Assembly (NCBI RefSeq): GCF_030816965.1
Contig: NZ_JAUSYQ010000002.1
Span: 2,823,001-2,887,000 of the forward strand
Origin: Streptomyces canus
Lineage (GTDB): Bacteria; Actinomycetota; Actinomycetes; Streptomycetales; Streptomycetaceae
Reading direction: 5' to 3'
DNA length: 64,000 nt
Below, one piece after another: positions 45,205 through 55,877 of this stretch. A model generated the notes under the pieces. It made no database searches, was not told the origin of the DNA, and saw nothing but the letters and a program-made list of their open reading frames with translations. The position numbers and the translations under genes are program-made. Within the stretch, counting starts at the first letter, position 1, and every line of letters starts with the position of its first letter.

Positions 45205-45864
45205 ATGGGTTCCGCCAAGAAGAGCACCGCCTCGGCACGCAAGGCGCGCATAGAGGAGATGCGGCGCGCCGAACAGGCCAGAGAGCGCCGCAACAGGATC
45301 CTCACGATCGCCGCGAGCGTGGTCGTCGTCGCCGGTCTGGTCGTCGGCGGCATCGTGCTGGTGCAGTCGCAGTCCGACGACAGCACGGCGGCCGACGGCA
45401 AGGGGAAGGGTCACTTCGTCACGGGCTCGGACGGTGTGAAGACCTGGAAGGGCACGCTGGGCCGCAACCATGTCGCCAAGACGGTGGACTACCCGATGGA
45501 GCCCCCGGTCGGCGGTGACCACAACCAGGTCTGGATGAACTGCAACGGCGACGTCTACACCAAGGCGCTCAACAACATGAACGCCGTGCACTCGCTGGAG
45601 CACGGCGCGGTCTGGGTGACGTACACCGACAAGGCCAAGAAGTCCGATGTCGAGGCGCTCGCGGCGAAGGTGAAGAAGACGCCGTACACGCTGATGAGCC
45701 CCGACGACAAGCAGAAGGACCCGATCATGCTGTCGGCGTGGGGCCACCAGCGGACGGTGACGGGGGCGAACGACCCGAACGTCGGCAAGTTCTTCGAGAA
45801 GTTCGTGCAGGGCGCGCAGACGCCCGAGCCGGGCGCGGCGTGCACGAGCGGTCTGTCGCAGTGA
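45205..45864 (+). CDS. membrane-anchored DUF3105 protein
   Basis: A 219-residue protein. Residues 1-33 are charged and probably cytoplasmic, one transmembrane helix follows (about 36-53, ILTIAASVVVVAGLVVGGIVL), and the rest faces outside. The outer part matches DUF3105: YPMEPPVGGDHNQVWMNCNGDVY, the HSLEHGAVWVTY motif and a second LSAWGHQRTV stretch, with conserved His and Cys residues that could bind metal. Function is unknown. It overlaps the DUF305 gene by 4 bases (GTGA), so the two are translated together. Confidence 0.88.
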   Translation: MGSAKKSTASARKARIEEMRRAEQARERRNRILTIAASVVVVAGLVVGGIVLVQSQSDDSTAADGKGKGHFVTGSDGVKTWKGTLGRNHVAKTVDYPMEPPVGGDHNQVWMNCNGDVYTKALNNMNAVHSLEHGAVWVTYTDKAKKSDVEALAAKVKKTPYTLMSPDDKQKDPIMLSAWGHQRTVTGANDPNVGKFFEKFVQGAQTPEPGAACTSGLSQ

Positions 45865-46478
45865 GGTTCGCGGGGGTGGCCGTGGCCGTGGCGGGCGTGC
45901 TCGTCGCGGCCGGCGCGATCACCTACGCCGTGGCCGAGGACGGCGGCTCGGCCGAGACCCCGTCCGCCGGGTCCGCGGACGCCGGTTTCGCGCGTGACAT
46001 GGCCGTACACCACCAGCAGGCCGTCGAGATGTCGTACATCGTGCGCGACCACACCAAGGACGTCGAGGTGCGGCGGCTCGCCTACGACATCGCGCAGACG
46101 CAGGCCAACCAGCGCGGGATGCTGCTGGGCTGGCTGGACCTGTGGGAGCTGCCGAAGGTGTCGGCGGATCCGCCGATGACGTGGATGGACATGGGTGACA
46201 TGCCGTCGGCGGGCGAGGGTTCGCTGATGCCGGGCATGGCGACCGACAGCGAGATGAAGAAGCTGGGCACGCTGAACGGCAAGCAGGCCGAGATCTTCTA
46301 TCTGCAGTTGATGACGGACCATCACAAGGGCGGCATCCACATGGCGAAGGGCTGTGTCGAGCGGTGCACGGTCGGTGTGGAGAAGCGGCTCGCGCAGGGG
46401 ATGGTCGACGCGCAGCAGTCGGAGATCGACCTGATGGCGGGCATGTTGAAGGAGCGGGGCGCGAAAGCGCGTTCCTAG
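45861..46478 (+). CDS. DUF305 exported protein
   Basis: A 205-residue protein with an N-terminal signal or anchor helix (VAVAVAGVLVAAGAITYAVA). The rest is the DUF305 four-helix bundle: FARDMAVHHQQAVEMSYIVRDH near residue 45 and FYLQLMTDHHKGGIHMAKGC near 155, each with paired histidines and nearby Met residues, a ferritin-like or copper-binding pattern. DUF305 proteins are often found near metal-homeostasis genes; their exact function is unknown. The GTG start at 45861 overlaps the DUF3105 stop. Confidence 0.88.
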   Translation: MRFAGVAVAVAGVLVAAGAITYAVAEDGGSAETPSAGSADAGFARDMAVHHQQAVEMSYIVRDHTKDVEVRRLAYDIAQTQANQRGMLLGWLDLWELPKVSADPPMTWMDMGDMPSAGEGSLMPGMATDSEMKKLGTLNGKQAEIFYLQLMTDHHKGGIHMAKGCVERCTVGVEKRLAQGMVDAQQSEIDLMAGMLKERGAKARS

Positions 46479-46612
46479 AGGGTCGCAGAGGGTTATCCCT
46501 CGGTCTTCGCAGCGTCTTGGTCCCCAAATGGCTTTGTCATTAGGTTAATTGGGCTCTTCTTGGTACTCGCATTCCCCTGGCATGAACGGTTCATCGAAAG
46601 AGTGACGACGGT

Positions 46613-46626
46613 CGAGTGATCACTCG
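46613..46626. promoter_or_regulatory. perfect 14-bp palindrome before the S53 protease gene
   Basis: CGAGTGATCACTCG lies 23 bases upstream of the protease ATG, within a locally AT-richer stretch. It is a possible operator or an element of the 5' leader. No regulator is adjacent. Confidence 0.4.
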
Positions 46627-46649
46627 CGACGAACCGCACAGGGGGTTCC

Positions 46650-48590
46650 ATGAGATCCAATCGCGCCAAGGTGCGCGCCGGAGTGAGCATGGCGGCGACA
46701 CTGCCGATGCTCGCGGGCGCGCTGGCGCTCGGTATACCCGCGGCGCACGCCGCGGACACCCCGAACCGGGACACGCTGGCCGGGACCAAGCCCGCGTGGG
46801 CCACGGCCAAGGCCGACAAGGGCGCCACCTCGGACAGTTCCAAGGTCTCCGCCCGGGTCTACCTGGCCGGCAAGAACGCCACCGGGCTCGCCGCCTACGC
46901 GAAGGCCGTGGCCGACCCGAGCTCGGCGTCGTACGGCAAGTACCTGAGCGCACAGCAGGCGAAGCAGCGTTTCGGCGCCACCGCCGCCCAGGTCGCAGCC
47001 GTCAAGTCCTGGCTGACGTCCGCCGGACTGAAGGTCACGGACGTGACCGAGCACTACGTCGCCGTCAGCGGTGACGTGGCCGCCGTCGAGAAGGCCTTCG
47101 GGACCCAGCTGCACAACTACACCAAGGGCTCGAAGACCTACCACGCCCCGGCCAAGGCCGCCTCCGCGCCGGCCGCCCTCGACGGTGCCGTCCTGACCGT
47201 CACGGGCCTGGACAACGCGCCGCACAAGGCGAGCAGCAAGGACCAACTGCCGCCGCCGGACGCCGTGTTCAAGAACGCCGGGCCGTTCTCCTCGTACTAC
47301 GGCTCGAACACCGCGAGCACGCTGCCCGCGGCCTACGGCTCGAAGGTCCCGTACGCGATCAAGGGCTACACGGGCAAGCAGCTGCGCGCCGCCTACGGCG
47401 CGGGCACGTACACCGGCAAGGGAGTGCGCGTCGCCATCACCGACGCCTACGCCTCCCCGACCATCGCCTTCGACGCGGCCACTTACGCGAAGAAGAACGG
47501 CGACGCCGCCTACACCAGCGGCCAGCTGAAGCAGGTCCTGCCCAAGAACTACACCAAGACCGAGGAGTGCGGGGCGGCCGGCTGGTACGGCGAGGAGACC
47601 CTCGACGTCGAGGCCGTGCACGCGGTCGCGCCGGACGCGAACATCACGTACGTGGGTGCCGCGTCCTGCTACGACGACGATCTGCTCGACTCGCTCAGCA
47701 AGGTCGTCGACAACCACCTGGCCGACATCGTCTCCAACTCGTGGGGCGACATCGAGGCCAACCAGACGCCGGATCTCGCGGCCGCCTACGACCAGGTCTT
47801 CCAGTTCGGCGCGGTCGAGGGCATCGGCTTCTACTTCTCCTCCGGTGACAACGGCGACGAGGTCGCCAACACCGGGACGAAGCAGGTCGACACCCCGGCC
47901 AACTCGGCGTGGGTGACGGCGGTCGGCGGTACCTCCCTCGCCGTCGGCAAGGGCGACAAGTACCTGTGGGAAACCGGCTGGGGCACCGAGAAGGCCCTGC
48001 TGTCCGCGGACGGCAAGAGCTGGACCAACTTCCCCGGCGCGTTCACCTCCGGTGCGGGCGGCGGCACCAGCAAGACGGTCGCCGAGCCCTTCTACCAGAA
48101 GGGTGTCGTCCCGGACGCGCTCGCCACGGCCAACAACGCCGCGGGCAACCGTGTCGTTCCGGACATCTCCGCGATCGCCGACCCGAACACCGGTTTCCTG
48201 GTGGGGCAGACGCAGACCTTCCCCGACGGCTCGCAGCAGTACAGCGAGTACCGCATCGGCGGCACGTCGCTGGCCTCGCCGGTGATCGCGGCCGTGCAGG
48301 CGCTCGCCCAGCAGGCGCGGGGCGGCAAGGCGATCGGGTTCGCCAACCCGTCGATCTACGCGAAGTACGGCTCGAAGGCCTTCCACGACGTCACGGACAA
48401 CCCCACGGGGTCCGGACTCGCGGTGGCCCGCACCGACTTCGTCAACGGCTATGACGCCAGCGGTGGTCTGACCGTCTCGGTCCGCAGCCTCGGCAAGGAC
48501 AGCTCGCTGTCCGCGGTGAAGGGATACGACGACGTCACCGGCGTGGGCACGCCCGCGAACGGTTACGTGCAGTCGTTCGGCCGGAACTGA
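46650..48590 (+). CDS. secreted S53-family (sedolisin/kumamolisin) serine protease
   Basis: A 646-residue exported protease. The signal peptide ends AAHAA near residue 34. A propeptide of about 170 residues (pro-kumamolisin fold; ARVYLAGKNATGLAAYAKAV, YGKYLSAQQ) keeps it inactive until cleavage. In the catalytic part the Glu-Asp pair is in GEETLDVEAVHAVAP, an oxyanion Asp in SNSWGDIEAN and the nucleophile Ser in GGTSLASPVIAAV. S53 enzymes act at acidic pH. Secreted proteases of this family are common in Streptomyces. The gene has its own promoter region and a strong terminator. Confidence 0.92.
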   Translation: MRSNRAKVRAGVSMAATLPMLAGALALGIPAAHAADTPNRDTLAGTKPAWATAKADKGATSDSSKVSARVYLAGKNATGLAAYAKAVADPSSASYGKYLSAQQAKQRFGATAAQVAAVKSWLTSAGLKVTDVTEHYVAVSGDVAAVEKAFGTQLHNYTKGSKTYHAPAKAASAPAALDGAVLTVTGLDNAPHKASSKDQLPPPDAVFKNAGPFSSYYGSNTASTLPAAYGSKVPYAIKGYTGKQLRAAYGAGTYTGKGVRVAITDAYASPTIAFDAATYAKKNGDAAYTSGQLKQVLPKNYTKTEECGAAGWYGEETLDVEAVHAVAPDANITYVGAASCYDDDLLDSLSKVVDNHLADIVSNSWGDIEANQTPDLAAAYDQVFQFGAVEGIGFYFSSGDNGDEVANTGTKQVDTPANSAWVTAVGGTSLAVGKGDKYLWETGWGTEKALLSADGKSWTNFPGAFTSGAGGGTSKTVAEPFYQKGVVPDALATANNAAGNRVVPDISAIADPNTGFLVGQTQTFPDGSQQYSEYRIGGTSLASPVIAAVQALAQQARGGKAIGFANPSIYAKYGSKAFHDVTDNPTGSGLAVARTDFVNGYDASGGLTVSVRSLGKDSSLSAVKGYDDVTGVGTPANGYVQSFGRN

Positions 48591-48609
48591 TCCGGACGCG
48601 CGTCCACAG

Positions 48610-48649
48610 GGGCCCGGTCCCGAAGGTGAGAACCTTCGGGGCCGGGCCC
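48610..48649. terminator. terminator hairpin after the S53 protease
   Basis: An 18-bp inverted repeat with a single G-T wobble (48610-48627 and 48632-48649) and a 4-base loop. It lies between the protease and a convergent membrane-protein gene and can serve both. Confidence 0.8.
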
Positions 48650-48668
48650 TCGCGCATGTCCCGCCCGG

Positions 48669-49112
48669 CTAGTTTCCCGACACGCGGCCCGCCCGCCCGC
48701 GGCGGCCGCTCATCACGTGGATCACGCAACCCGCCACCAGCACGAGCGCCCCGGCGACGAGGAACGGAACAGGCGTGTACTCGTCGGTGCAGGCCTGCCC
48801 GCCCGGCACCGCGTGGCACACCTGCCCCGGACCGCCCCGGTTCAGGTACGCGAGGTAGAACAGCGGCAGAGCCACTCCCGAGACGCCGCCCACGACAGCA
48901 CGTCCAGGTCCCCTGCGGAGCAGGAACACCGCGGCCACCGCGGCGAGTACGACGAAGGCCGCGCCCACCGTCAGGATCGCCGCGAGGCCGACGCCTCCGC
49001 ACGCTCCCACCAGGAGCCAGGCCAGGAACCAGCCCCATCCCGCCGCACGGCCCGGGCCGTCGTCTCGCGTGCCGCTCATGCCGGTCATGCCGCTCATTGA
49101 AGGCAAGGTCAT
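48669..49112 (-). CDS. small integral membrane protein
   Basis: A protein of about 147 residues with four hydrophobic segments: GWFLAWLLVGACGGVGLAAIL, VGAAFVVLAAVAAVFLL, GGVSGVALPLFYLAYL and VPFLVAGALVLVAGCVIHVM. Two cysteines lie in the outer loop (QVCHAVPGGQACTDEYTP). Homologous small membrane proteins are common in actinomycetes, with no known function. The start is uncertain: ATGs at 49112, 49097, 49088 and 49079 are all in frame and none has a strong ribosome site. Confidence 0.65.
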   Translation of the reverse strand: MTLPSMSGMTGMSGTRDDGPGRAAGWGWFLAWLLVGACGGVGLAAILTVGAAFVVLAAVAAVFLLRRGPGRAVVGGVSGVALPLFYLAYLNRGGPGQVCHAVPGGQACTDEYTPVPFLVAGALVLVAGCVIHVMSGRRGRAGRVSGN

Positions 49113-49239
49113 GACAATCCGGCAAGGGGCATCCAAGGATCATTGCCCGGCCATCACCCAGACATGGCTTCGAGCAGACCGTCCTGCACCGCGGAGGCCC
49201 CCTCCCCTATCGCGTCGCTCTGACGATTACACTGATCGC

Positions 49240-51300
49240 GTGTCTGCCTTGAACTTCTGGTCGATCTATCAGCACGGGTTCGCACGCGTCGCGGCGTGTA
49301 CGGGTCACACCGTCATCGCGGATCCGCCCGCCAACGCCGAAGCGGTTCTGCGGCACGCGCGCCAGTGCGGCGACGAGGGGGTCGCCGTCGCCGTCTTCCC
49401 GGAGATGGGGCTGTGCGGCTACTCCATCGAGGACCTGCTGCTCCAGGACGCGCTGCTCGACGAGGTCGAGGCGGCGCTCGCGGAGGTGGTGGCCGGGTCG
49501 GCCGACCTGCTCCCGGTGCTGGTCGTCGGCGCTCCGCTGCGCCACCGCAACCGGGTCTACAACTGCGCGGTGATCGTGCACCGCGGCCGGGTCCTCGGTG
49601 TCGTACCGAAGTCGTACCCGCCGAACTACCGGGAGTTCTACGAGCGTCGGCAGATCGGCGACGGCGCCGACGAGCGCGGCGGGTCGATCCGGCTCGGCGG
49701 CGGGAGCGTGCCGTTCGGCGTGGACCTGCTGTTCGCCGCCGAGGACGTCCCCGGACTCGTGCTGCACGCGGAGATCTGCGAGGACATGTGGGTGCCGGTG
49801 CCGCCCAGCGCGGAGGCGGCCCTCGCCGGTGCGACCGTCCTGGTCAACCTCTCCGGCAGCCCGATCACGGTCGGGCGGGCCGAGGACCGCAAGCTGCTGT
49901 GCCGCTCCGCGTCCTCCCGCTGCCTCGCCGCCTACGTGTACGCGGCGGCCGGTCTCGGCGAGTCGACCACCGACCTGTCCTGGGACGGCCAGGCCATGGT
50001 CTACGAGAACGGCGTGCTGCTGGCCGAGACGACACGGTTCCCGCTCGGCGACGAGTACGCGGTGGCCGACGTGGACCTGGACCTGCTGCGGCAGGAGCGG
50101 ATGCGGATGGGCACGTTCGACGAGAACCGGCGTACTCATCGGGGGCGGACCGGTGACTTCCGGACGGTGTCGTTCGAGCTCGACCCGCCGTCGGGCGACC
50201 TGGGCCTCAAGCGCCGCCTGGAGCGCTTCCCGTTCGTGCCGGCCGACGCCGAACGGCTCGCCCAGGACTGCTACGAGGCCTACAACATCCAGGTCGCGGG
50301 CCTCCAGCAGCGGCTCGCGGCGATCGGCGGCCCGAAGGTCGTCATCGGGGTGTCCGGCGGCCTCGACTCCACGCACGCGCTGATCGTCGCCGCCCGCGCG
50401 ATGGACCGCGCGGGCCGCCCGCGCAGCGACATCCTGGCCTGGACGCTGCCCGGTTTCGCCACCAGCGACCACACCAAGGGCAACGCCCACAAGCTGATGC
50501 GGGCCCTCGGCGTCACCGCGGCCGAGCTGGACATCACGCCGACCGCACGGCTGATGCTCCAGGAGATGGGCCACCCCTTCGCCTCCGGCGAGCCGGTCTA
50601 CGACGTCACCTTCGAGAACGTCCAGGCGGGCCTGCGCACCGACTACCTGTTCCGGCTGGCCAACCAGCGCGGTGGCATCGTGCTCGGCACCGGCGACCTC
50701 TCCGAGCTGGCGCTCGGCTGGTCCACGTACGGCGTGGGCGACCAGATGAGCCACTACAACGTCAACTCCGGTGTGCCGAAGACGCTGATCCAGCATCTGA
50801 TCCGCTGGGTCATCAGCAGTGAACAGTTCGACGCGGAGACCGGCGACATCCTCGCCGCGATCCTCGACACCGAGATCAGCCCGGAGCTCGTACCGGGTGA
50901 GGAGATGCAGTCGACCGAGTCCAAGATCGGCCCGTACGCGCTGCACGACTTCACGCTCTTCCATGTGCTGCGCTACGGCTTCCGGCCGTCGAAGATCGCC
51001 TTCCTCGCCTGGCACGCCTGGCACGACGTCGATGCCGGTGCCTGGCCTCCGGGCTTCCCCGAGGCCAAGCGCGGGACGTACGACCTGCCCGAGATCCGGC
51101 GGTGGCTGGAGGTGTTCTGCAAGCGCTTCTTCGCGTTCGCGCAGTTCAAGCGGTCGGCGATGCCCAACGGGCCGAAGGTCTCGGCCGGCGGTTCGCTGTC
51201 GCCCCGCGGTGACTGGCGGGCGCCGTCGGACAGTTCGGCGGGGGCCTGGCTGCGGGATCTGGAGCGGTTCGACCAGGCCGGTGGGGGCGGGCGAGCCTGA
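49240..51300 (+). CDS. nadE: glutamine-dependent NAD+ synthetase
   Basis: A 686-residue two-domain enzyme catalysing the last step of NAD synthesis, amidation of nicotinic acid adenine dinucleotide. The N-terminal nitrilase-type glutaminase domain has the triad E55 ([10 protein letters not shown]), K124 (VVPKSYPP) and C180 (EICEDMW). The C-terminal synthetase domain has the ATP loop [14 protein letters not shown] and the [20 protein letters not shown] region. Size and sequence match the long actinobacterial form known from M. tuberculosis. GTG start at 49240 ([20 protein letters not shown]). It is a single gene; three 85-bp repeats start right after the stop. Confidence 0.96.
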   Translation: MSALNFWSIYQHGFARVAACTGHTVIADPPANAEAVLRHARQCGDEGVAVAVFPEMGLCGYSIEDLLLQDALLDEVEAALAEVVAGSADLLPVLVVGAPLRHRNRVYNCAVIVHRGRVLGVVPKSYPPNYREFYERRQIGDGADERGGSIRLGGGSVPFGVDLLFAAEDVPGLVLHAEICEDMWVPVPPSAEAALAGATVLVNLSGSPITVGRAEDRKLLCRSASSRCLAAYVYAAAGLGESTTDLSWDGQAMVYENGVLLAETTRFPLGDEYAVADVDLDLLRQERMRMGTFDENRRTHRGRTGDFRTVSFELDPPSGDLGLKRRLERFPFVPADAERLAQDCYEAYNIQVAGLQQRLAAIGGPKVVIGVSGGLDSTHALIVAARAMDRAGRPRSDILAWTLPGFATSDHTKGNAHKLMRALGVTAAELDITPTARLMLQEMGHPFASGEPVYDVTFENVQAGLRTDYLFRLANQRGGIVLGTGDLSELALGWSTYGVGDQMSHYNVNSGVPKTLIQHLIRWVISSEQFDAETGDILAAILDTEISPELVPGEEMQSTESKIGPYALHDFTLFHVLRYGFRPSKIAFLAWHAWHDVDAGAWPPGFPEAKRGTYDLPEIRRWLEVFCKRFFAFAQFKRSAMPNGPKVSAGGSLSPRGDWRAPSDSSAGAWLRDLERFDQAGGGGRA

Positions 51301-51580
51301 AGTTCAGCCGTCCGTCCTGACCGGTGCGCCGCTGCGCCCACTCCCCCGCCCGGTCATCCAGGCCGGTGGAGTCGGGCAGCTCCGGAGTTCAGCCGTCTGT
51401 CCTGACCCGTGCGCCGCTGCACCCACTCCCCCGCCCGGTCATCCAGGCCGGTGAAGTTGGGCAGCTCCGGAGTACAGCCGTCCGTCCTGACCCGTGCGCC
51501 GCTGCACCCACTCTCCCGCCCGGTCATCCAGGCCGGTGGAATTGGGCGGCTCCGGAGTTCAGTCCGTCCTGACCGTGCGC
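51301..51580. repeat. 85-bp tandem repeat array (three copies and a partial)
   Basis: Units start at 51301, 51386 and 51471 with exactly 85-base spacing and about 95 percent identity. A fourth partial unit starts at 51556 and is interrupted after about 20 bases. Each contains CCGTCCGTCCTGACC, GCGCCGCTGC and CCGGTCATCCAGGCCGGT. The last unit runs into the broken VOC gene, suggesting expansion from that gene's end. 85 is not a multiple of three, so it is not a protein repeat. Confidence 0.92.
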
Positions 51581-51833
51581 TGCCCGAAGGCGCTGTCCGC
51601 CAGGGACGTGACGACCCCGGCGCCGGCCGCGACCGCCCGGGAGAACGTCGCGTCCGCGTCCTGGACGAACGCCCGCAACAGGCCAGGCATGACAGGCCAG
51701 TCCGCGCGCCGGTCGAAGGCCAGGATGTCGCCGATCCGGATCTCGCCGTGGCCGATCGAGCCGTGTCGTCGGTGACGACCCCGGGCGCGACGGTGGTGTA
51801 GCCCTCGGGCGCGGCGCTGGTCCGCTCGGGCAT
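51559..51833 (-). pseudogene. broken VOC/glyoxalase-family gene
   Basis: The first part, MPERTSAAPEGYTTVAPGVV then TDDTA from 51833, is the usual start of a VOC protein. After TDDTA about 20 codons are missing and the frame shifts. The second frame continues IGHGEIRIGDILAFDRRADW, then FVQDADATFSRAVAAGAGVV and SLADSAFGQRTVRTD, and stops at 51559 in the repeat array. The C-terminal strands of the fold are lost. Not functional as it stands. Confidence 0.75.
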
Positions 51834-51919
51834 GTCGGCTCCTTCGCGGCTGTCGGCTGTCGGCTGTCGACGACCACGACGTCAGGAGCGCAACAGGTCA
51901 GTTCCTGTCCTGGACGCGG

Positions 51920-51955
51920 AGCGCCCCGCCGACGGGGGAAGATCGGCGGGGCGCT
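51920..51955 (-). terminator. panB terminator hairpin
   Basis: A perfect 13-bp inverted repeat (51920-51932 and 51943-51955) with a 10-base loop, 18 bases beyond the panB stop. Confidence 0.8.
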
Positions 51956-51972
51956 GTGGTGCCGCTGTGGCT

Positions 51973-52839
51973 CTAGTGGACGGAGTGCTCCTCCAGCGGG
52001 AACGTGCCGCCGACGACGTCCTCCGCGAAGGCCTTCACGGCGTTGCCCATGACCTCGCGCAGGTTGGCGTACTGCTTCACGAACTTCGGCACACGGCCGC
52101 CGGTGAGGCCCAGCATGTCGGTCCAGACGAGGACCTGCGCGTCGGTCTCGGGGCCCGCGCCGATACCGACCGTCGGGATGTGCAGGACCCGGGTGACCTC
52201 GGCCGCGAGCTCCGCCGGGACCAGCTCCAGGACGACGGCGAACGCGCCCGCGTCCTGGACGGCCTTCGCGTCGCGCAGCAGCTGCTGGGCGGCCTCCTCG
52301 CCGCGGCCCTGGACGCGGTAGCCCATGGCGTTGACGGACTGGGGGGTCAGACCGATGTGGGCCATGACCGGGATGCCGGACTCCACGAGCAGCCGGATCT
52401 GCTCGTGGGAGCGCTCGCCGCCCTCGAGCTTCACGGCGCCGACGCCGGCCTCCTTGACCAGCCGGGTCGCCGAGCGCAGCGCCTGCACCGGTCCCTCCTG
52501 GTATGAACCGAAGGGCAGGTCACCGACGATCAGCGCGCGCGAGGTGCCCCGTACGACGGCCGCCGACAGCATGGTCATCTCGTCCATCGTGACGGGCACG
52601 GTGGTCTCGTACCCGAGATGGCAGTTGCCCGCCGAGTCACCGACGAGCATGACCGGGATGCCGGCCTCGTCGAAGACGGACGCGGTCATCGCGTCGTAGG
52701 CGGTGAGCATGGGCCACTTCTCGCCGCGCTCCTTGGCGAGGGCGATGTCCCGAACAGTGATGCGGCGGGTGCCCTTCCCCCCGTACAGCGCCTTGCTGCC
52801 GTCGGAGGGCTTGTTGTGGGCAGCCGAAAGCTGCGTCAT
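51973..52839 (-). CDS. panB: 3-methyl-2-oxobutanoate hydroxymethyltransferase
   Basis: A 288-residue TIM-barrel enzyme that transfers a one-carbon unit from methylenetetrahydrofolate to ketoisovalerate, giving ketopantoate, the first step of pantothenate synthesis. Typical motifs are LTAYDAMTASVFDEAGIPVMLVGDSAGN (metal and substrate site), VKLEGGE with the catalytic region, MAHIGLTPQS and the VLELVPAELA segment. Length and motifs match bacterial PanB. The other pan genes are not in the window. It is divergent from the MFS efflux gene, with the TetR-type palindrome nearer the latter. Confidence 0.97.
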   Translation of the reverse strand: MTQLSAAHNKPSDGSKALYGGKGTRRITVRDIALAKERGEKWPMLTAYDAMTASVFDEAGIPVMLVGDSAGNCHLGYETTVPVTMDEMTMLSAAVVRGTSRALIVGDLPFGSYQEGPVQALRSATRLVKEAGVGAVKLEGGERSHEQIRLLVESGIPVMAHIGLTPQSVNAMGYRVQGRGEEAAQQLLRDAKAVQDAGAFAVVLELVPAELAAEVTRVLHIPTVGIGAGPETDAQVLVWTDMLGLTGGRVPKFVKQYANLREVMGNAVKAFAEDVVGGTFPLEEHSVH

Positions 52840-52957
52840 TGCAACGGCTCCTTACGTCATCTCGAGGCGCCCTCACGGCGTCCCCGGATCACCTCCATGG
52901 TGGCACCTCGTGCCGGGCAGGGCCAGGGGTGGTGGATGTGACCGTTCAGGCACGTAA

Positions 52958-54609
<1,652 letters not shown>

Positions 54610-55030
54610 GCCGAGCGAGGTGACCGGGCCGGGCCGAGGCAGGACGGCGGCCACCGGGGCCCGGCGCCGAAGACAGCAGCCACCCAGGCGAACCGGCCCC
54701 GACCCGACCGAAAGCCGAACCGCAACCACCGAACACGGCAACCCGGTCGGACGGAGACCGGACAGCAGCCACCCGGGCCCGGCGGCGAAGCCGGCCCCAA
54801 CCGGGCGGAGACCGGACGGCAGGCACTGGACGAGACGACGCCGACCGGGCGGAAGCCGGGAGTCAGGAAGCCGGACACCGGTCGCGGCGACCGGCGCAAC
54901 GCCCCAGGGCCCGCGGCCCGAGGAAGGTGACGGGCCGGACAGCGGCGCGGGCCGGTGGCCGAACCCGGCCCCTCCGCGCCGCCGCAGGGCAGGGAGAATC
55001 ATCCTCATCCCACAGAGAGGACCAAGCGAC
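54610..55030. other. gene-free GC-rich spacer with internal repeats
   Basis: About 420 bases between the MFS gene and its TetR regulator. I see no convincing gene. Words such as GACAGCAGCCACCC, CGGACGG and ACCGGGCGGA recur irregularly, giving a low-complexity, purine-patterned stretch. AGAGAGGA before 55031 is the ribosome site of the TetR gene. Confidence 0.6.
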
Positions 55031-55654
55031 GTGAGCGGCCTCGCCGAGAGTCAGCGCAGGCAGACGGGGCCCGTACGGGGCCGGCCCCGCAGTGAGGCCG
55101 TGGAGCGGTCCATCATTGAGGCCGTCATCAAGCTGCTCGAGGACGGCGTGCCGCTCGCCGAACTGTCCATCGAGCGCATCGCCCGTACCGCAGGCGTCGG
55201 CAAGGCCACCATCTACCGCCGCTGGAACGGCAAGGAGGAGCTCTTCGTCGACGTCGTGCGCACCGCCGAGCCCCCGGACGCGGAACTGCCCGGCACCTCG
55301 ATGCGCGACGATCTCGTGGCGCTGCTCGAGCAGTTGCGACAGCGCGGGCTGATGACCCGTTCCTCGGCGCTGCTGCACAGTGTCTTCGCCCAGATGAAGA
55401 GCAGCCCGAAGGTGTGGGACGCCTACCACGCGATCGTCATCGCGCCCCGGCGCCTCAAGCAGGTCGCCATCCTGCGCCGGGGGCAGGCCAACGGCGAACT
55501 CCGCACGGACATCGACGTCGAGCTGGTCAACGACCTGTTCATCGGTCCCATGCTCTTCCGCACCATCATGCAGCCCAACGCCGCGCTGCCGGAGGGCCTC
55601 TCGGAACAGATCGTCGACACCGTCCTCGAAGGCCTACGCCCCGTCAGTTCCTAG
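55031..55654 (+). CDS. TetR-family regulator of the MFS efflux gene
   Basis: A 207-residue regulator starting at GTG 55031. The helix-turn-helix is LAELSIERIARTAGVGKATIYRRWNGKEELF (about residues 41-71). The C-terminal domain (DIDVELVNDLFIGPMLFRTIMQP) matches the TetR_C group often paired with MFS exporters. It lies downstream of the MFS gene on the same strand, and a perfect palindrome precedes that gene, so repression of efflux until a drug binds is the natural model. The upstream extension of the frame into the GC-rich spacer is not credible. Confidence 0.9.
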   Translation: MSGLAESQRRQTGPVRGRPRSEAVERSIIEAVIKLLEDGVPLAELSIERIARTAGVGKATIYRRWNGKEELFVDVVRTAEPPDAELPGTSMRDDLVALLEQLRQRGLMTRSSALLHSVFAQMKSSPKVWDAYHAIVIAPRRLKQVAILRRGQANGELRTDIDVELVNDLFIGPMLFRTIMQPNAALPEGLSEQIVDTVLEGLRPVSS

Positions 55655-55877
55655 AGTCCGTCCGGACCCCGCGGCGCCCATGTGCGCGTTTCGTCACAGA
55701 CGGCGCTTTCCCCGCCGGGACAGGGAACTCGGGAAGGCGACTTGTACGTCATCGCCCCCGTACGGTCGTCATGGGACGACGAGATGAAAGCCGATCATCC
55801 CCTAGGGTCTTATGGGGTGTCTGAGACCCCACGGCAACAGGGCGAACGGCGTGCACGGCAGGTAGTGAGGCGACGGT

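Noticed and set aside
51301..51580. 85-bp repeats as a CRISPR array
   Set aside because: Units are contiguous with no unique spacers and no cas genes nearby.
54620..55030. N-terminal extension of the TetR gene into the spacer
   Set aside because: Low-complexity Arg/Pro/Thr sequence with irregular repeats; GTG 55031 has a ribosome site and the family start.
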